8,548 bases of DNA, from positions 1-8,548 of the forward strand of contig JAFVYT010000218.1 in NCBI GenBank assembly GCA_017508505.1, given 5' to 3'. The notes under the pieces are model-generated. The model was not told the origin of the DNA. It did no database searches and saw only the letters and a program-made list of their open reading frames with translations. The translations under genes and the position numbers were made by a program. Each line of letters opens with the position of its first letter. The stretch's first letter is position 1. Positions 7,319 to 8,548 of this stretch are shown piece after piece. The DNA is from Clostridia bacterium (GTDB lineage: Bacteria; Bacillota_A; Clostridia; Oscillospirales; SIG627).

Positions 7319-7752
7319 CAGAGCCCATTCCTCTTCAAGATCTCTTCAATGGAGGCTGTGCGATTCTCTCCGGTGTAGGCGCGGTAGCTTTCCTCATCCC
7401 AGATCTCTGCGTGGTCGCCGCAGCCCAGCACCACCACGTTCTTCTCAATGTGGGCAAACTCCCGAAGCTGTACGGGAAGCAAGATCCTTCCCTGCCCGTC
7501 CGGCTCCGCGGGCTGCATCGAGGCGTAGAAGAAGCGGCGCACGTCCCGGGACTCGGTCTCGGGCAGGGCGGCGATCTTTTCCTCAAAGCCACTCCATTTT
7601 TCCTCGGTGTAAAGATTGATACAGTTGTCAAGAGAGCGGACCAGAATCATCGTTTCCCCTTCGGGGAACAGCTCTCTCATCTTCGACGGGATCAAAAGTC
7701 GGCCCTTGGCATCGGCCGCGCACTTATACTCGCCGCAAAACGATCGGATCAT
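7318..7752 (-). CDS. mraZ: MraZ, transcriptional regulator of the dcw cluster
   Basis: MraZ is a DNA-binding protein with two SpoVT-AbrB-like halves that assembles into a ring and binds repeated short boxes in front of its own operon; in E. coli it represses the cluster. Length is 144 aa, typical. The two halves are visible: GEYKCAADAKGRLLIPSKMR (7-26) with the DxKGR signature, and the second copy DGQGRILLPVQLREFA (85-100) followed by VVVLGCGDHAEIWDEESY (106-123). The ATG at 7752-7750 is preceded by AAAGGAG with 7 nt spacing. It is the first gene after the leader described at 7781-7869, which contains two AAAGTGG boxes of the kind known for MraZ, consistent with autoregulation. Confidence 0.96.
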   Translation of the reverse strand: MIRSFCGEYKCAADAKGRLLIPSKMRELFPEGETMILVRSLDNCINLYTEEKWSGFEEKIAALPETESRDVRRFFYASMQPAEPDGQGRILLPVQLREFAHIEKNVVVLGCGDHAEIWDEESYRAYTGENRTASIEEILKRNGL

Positions 7753-7780
7753 ACGTCCACTCCTTTCCTTTCGATATACG

Positions 7781-7810
7781 AAAAAAATACCCCTCTACAA
7801 TGAGAAGGGG
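7781..7810 (-). terminator. Terminator-like hairpin in the mraZ leader (candidate attenuator)
   Basis: In the minus-strand RNA the arm CCCCUUCU (7803-7810) pairs with AGAGGGG (7790-7796), with one bulged U and a 6-nt loop. A tract UAUUUUUUU (7781-7789) follows directly. This has the form of an intrinsic terminator. It lies downstream of the mraZ promoter (7876-7904) and about 30 nt before the mraZ start codon, with no obvious promoter in between. It would therefore either attenuate the dcw transcript or stop read-through from rsmD-coaD, or both. Stem strength is moderate. Confidence 0.55.
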
Positions 7811-7819
7811 CAGGCAAAG

Positions 7820-7857
7820 AGTAGTAAAAATGGATTTTTCACCCACTTTTTACCACT
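7820..7857 (-). promoter_or_regulatory. Leader stem-loop containing the MraZ-type boxes
   Basis: AGUGGUAAAAA (7857-7847) can pair with UUUUUACUACU (7830-7820) as an 11-bp stem with one G-U pair, around a 16-nt loop. The 5' arm and loop include most of the two AAAGTGG boxes. It lies immediately upstream of the terminator-like hairpin. The pairing is read directly; a role in leader control is inference. Confidence 0.45.
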
Positions 7858-7869
7858 TTTCTCCCCTCT
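7843..7869 (-). promoter_or_regulatory. Period-10 direct repeats, candidate MraZ operator
   Basis: On the minus strand AAAGTGG occurs at 7859-7853 and 7849-7843, separated by 3 nt, and a degraded copy AGAGGGG lies one period earlier (7869-7863). The 10-nt period and the AAAGTG(G/T) form agree with the boxes described for mycoplasma MraZ and with the TGGGN-N5 repeats of E. coli. They start at the predicted transcription start and run to about +27, a position suited to repression by MraZ. Confidence 0.65.
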
Positions 7870-7875
7870 GGACTC

Positions 7876-7904
7876 ATTATAGCGGAGTATTTCTTCAATT
7901 TCAA
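7876..7904 (-). promoter_or_regulatory. Sigma-A promoter for mraZ and the dcw operon
   Basis: The minus strand has TTGAAA (7899-7904, 5 of 6 to consensus), a 17-nt spacer, and a perfect TATAAT (7876-7881). The predicted start is near A7869, giving a leader of about 117 nt to the mraZ ATG. This is the best housekeeping promoter in the window, and it lies in the 191-nt gap between coaD and mraZ. Confidence 0.8.
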
Positions 7905-7931
7905 TAGGTTTTAATGATTTTAGAGGCTTTG

Positions 7932-7948
7932 TTTACAGAATGTTTACA
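7932..7948 (-). promoter_or_regulatory. Direct repeat matching the WalR (YycF) binding consensus
   Basis: The minus strand reads TGTAAA-CATTC-TGTAAA (7948-7943 and 7937-7932), an exact fit to TGTWAH-N5-TGTWAH known for WalR of the WalKR cell-wall two-component system in Bacillota. It overlaps the coaD stop codon. It ends 27 nt upstream of the mraZ -35 box, centred about 71 nt before the predicted transcription start, a position suited to activation. The region is AT-rich, so a chance match is possible. Confidence 0.45.
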
Positions 7949-8420
7949 ATTTGTTTTGTAAATGTTTTATGACTTTCTCCGACAAAAAGGAATTGAGATC
8001 CTCATTTTCCTCCATTTTCCGACGGACAAGAGTCGACGAAAGCTCCGAATATTCTGCTTTTGCATCCAAATACAGAGTTTTGACCCCACAATGGGCAAAA
8101 TTGTAGGCAGCCATTTCCCGCTCGTAGAGAAAATCCTTTTCGTTGCGGACTCCCTTGACCAAAACAGCCTCGTCCCTTCGGTCGGAAAGGTACTCGTAGA
8201 GCATCCCCTCATAGCAGTCCACCGTGATCCCCTCTTCCCCCTCGAAGGCGGCGCGGCAAAGGGCAAAGCGCTCCTCGAGGGAAAAGCGATAGGTCTTGAG
8301 ACGGTTATTCATCACCACCACGCGGCAAGCGCCAAAGAGGCGGGCGGCACGGCGGGCGAGATCCAGGTGACCGAGGGTGGGGGGATCAAAGCTTCCGGGT
8401 AAAACGGCGTAGCGCTTCAC
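7944..8420 (-). CDS. coaD: CoaD, phosphopantetheine adenylyltransferase
   Basis: CoaD transfers AMP from ATP to 4'-phosphopantetheine, giving dephospho-CoA, the fourth of the five steps from pantothenate to CoA. Length is 158 aa, normal. It is a single nucleotidyltransferase domain with PGSFDPPTLGHLDLARRA (8-25), containing the TxGH active-site motif (T15-H18). FSLEERFAL (46-54), KGVRNEKDFLYEREMA (89-104, equivalent to the RGLR..DFEYE motif) and YSELSSTLVRR (124-134) follow. The start is GTG (8420-8418); the alignment of MKRYAVLPGSFDP with the family N-terminus and a GGGAGG (8430-8435) 9 nt upstream support it. The GTG overlaps the stop of the upstream rsmD by 4 nt (GTGA), so the pair is coupled. 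rsmD-coaD is a frequent gene pair in Bacillota. No strong terminator directly follows it. Confidence 0.94.
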   Translation of the reverse strand: MKRYAVLPGSFDPPTLGHLDLARRAARLFGACRVVVMNNRLKTYRFSLEERFALCRAAFEGEEGITVDCYEGMLYEYLSDRRDEAVLVKGVRNEKDFLYEREMAAYNFAHCGVKTLYLDAKAEYSELSSTLVRRKMEENEDLNSFLSEKVIKHLQNKL

Positions 8421-8548
8421 TCCTCCTCTCCTCCCTTCAATCGGACGAAAAAGACGTAAGACTTCCCAAATTTATACTGCTTGATGTTTCCGATCTGCTC
8501 CAGAACCGCCTCGGGAATCTTATCCCCCTCCAGCTCCGGGCTTGCTCC
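8417..8548 (-). CDS. rsmD: RsmD-type 16S rRNA (guanine-966-N2)-methyltransferase, C-terminal end only
   Basis: The minus-strand frame from the window edge is open for 43 codons and ends at TGA (8419-8417). The visible tail includes GDKIPEAVLEQIGN and then IKQYKFGKSYVFFVRL before a short acidic end, GGEEE. The YKFGKSYVFFVR stretch resembles the Y-GKT-xxxFYR ending of RsmD, and the catalytic NPPY motif would lie outside the window. The stop overlaps the coaD start by 4 nt; rsmD directly before coaD is a widely conserved arrangement, and this context carries much of the call. The protein would methylate N2 of G966 in 16S rRNA. Because only the tail is seen, another methyltransferase cannot be fully excluded. 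Confidence 0.75.
   Translation of the reverse strand, partial: GASPELEGDKIPEAVLEQIGNIKQYKFGKSYVFFVRLKGGEEE

Noticed and set aside
7769..7783. 5-bp inverted repeat TTTCG/CGAAA between the leader terminator and the mraZ ribosome binding site
   Set aside because: Too short to distinguish from chance, and it does not include the ribosome binding site.
7943..7962. Inverted repeat TTTACAA/TTGTAAA at the end of coaD as a terminator
   Set aside because: The 7-bp stem has only one G-C pair and no T-tract follows; it mostly lies in coding sequence and partly overlaps the WalR-like box.
1..8548. Mobile elements, CRISPR arrays, tRNA or rRNA genes, phage or defence genes
   Set aside because: No tandem spacer-repeat pattern, transposase motif, cloverleaf or rRNA signature was seen; the window is an uninterrupted conserved housekeeping cluster.

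Overview
The window is a conserved cell-wall and cell-division (dcw) segment, with every gene on the minus strand. Read in the direction of transcription (high to low coordinates), the order is rsmD (3' end only), coaD, mraZ, rsmH, ftsL-like, a PASTA-containing class B penicillin-binding protein, murE, murF and mraY (5' part only). The gene content, the rsmD-coaD-mraZ order, the strong AGGAGG-type ribosome binding sites, the two PASTA domains on the PBP and the meso-diaminopimelate-type MurE point to a Bacillota genome, most likely a moderately GC-rich member of class Clostridia. That placement is inference; no marker here fixes the genus.

Layout. 8417-8548 holds the end of an RsmD-type 16S rRNA methyltransferase, translationally coupled to coaD (7944-8420, GTG start, 4-nt overlap). 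A 191-nt non-coding stretch (7753-7943) follows. It holds a good sigma-A promoter (TTGAAA-17-TATAAT), a direct repeat matching the WalR consensus upstream of it, period-10 MraZ-type boxes at the predicted transcription start, a long leader stem and a terminator-like hairpin before mraZ. Then mraZ (7318-7752), rsmH (6386-7318) and ftsL (5755-6360) are tightly packed. A second non-coding stretch (5606-5754) carries a large near-perfect palindrome whose distal arm contains a consensus -35 box, suggesting a separate promoter for the PBP. The PBP (3263-5605), murE (1777-3237), murF (397-1770) and mraY (1-400, truncated by the window edge) follow with gaps of 25 nt and 6 nt and a 4-nt overlap.

How the genes work together. 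CoaD makes a coenzyme A precursor and RsmD modifies the ribosome; they are conserved neighbours rather than wall genes. MraZ is the transcriptional regulator of the cluster and RsmH methylates 16S rRNA. FtsL and the PBP form part of the septal peptidoglycan synthesis machinery. MurE and MurF complete the UDP-MurNAc-pentapeptide, which MraY transfers to the lipid carrier to make lipid I.

I found no previously undescribed gene system. The parts that merit attention are regulatory: the dense architecture upstream of mraZ, the palindrome and -35 overlap upstream of the PBP, and a changed DAP-recognition motif in MurE (DNSR in place of DNPR).
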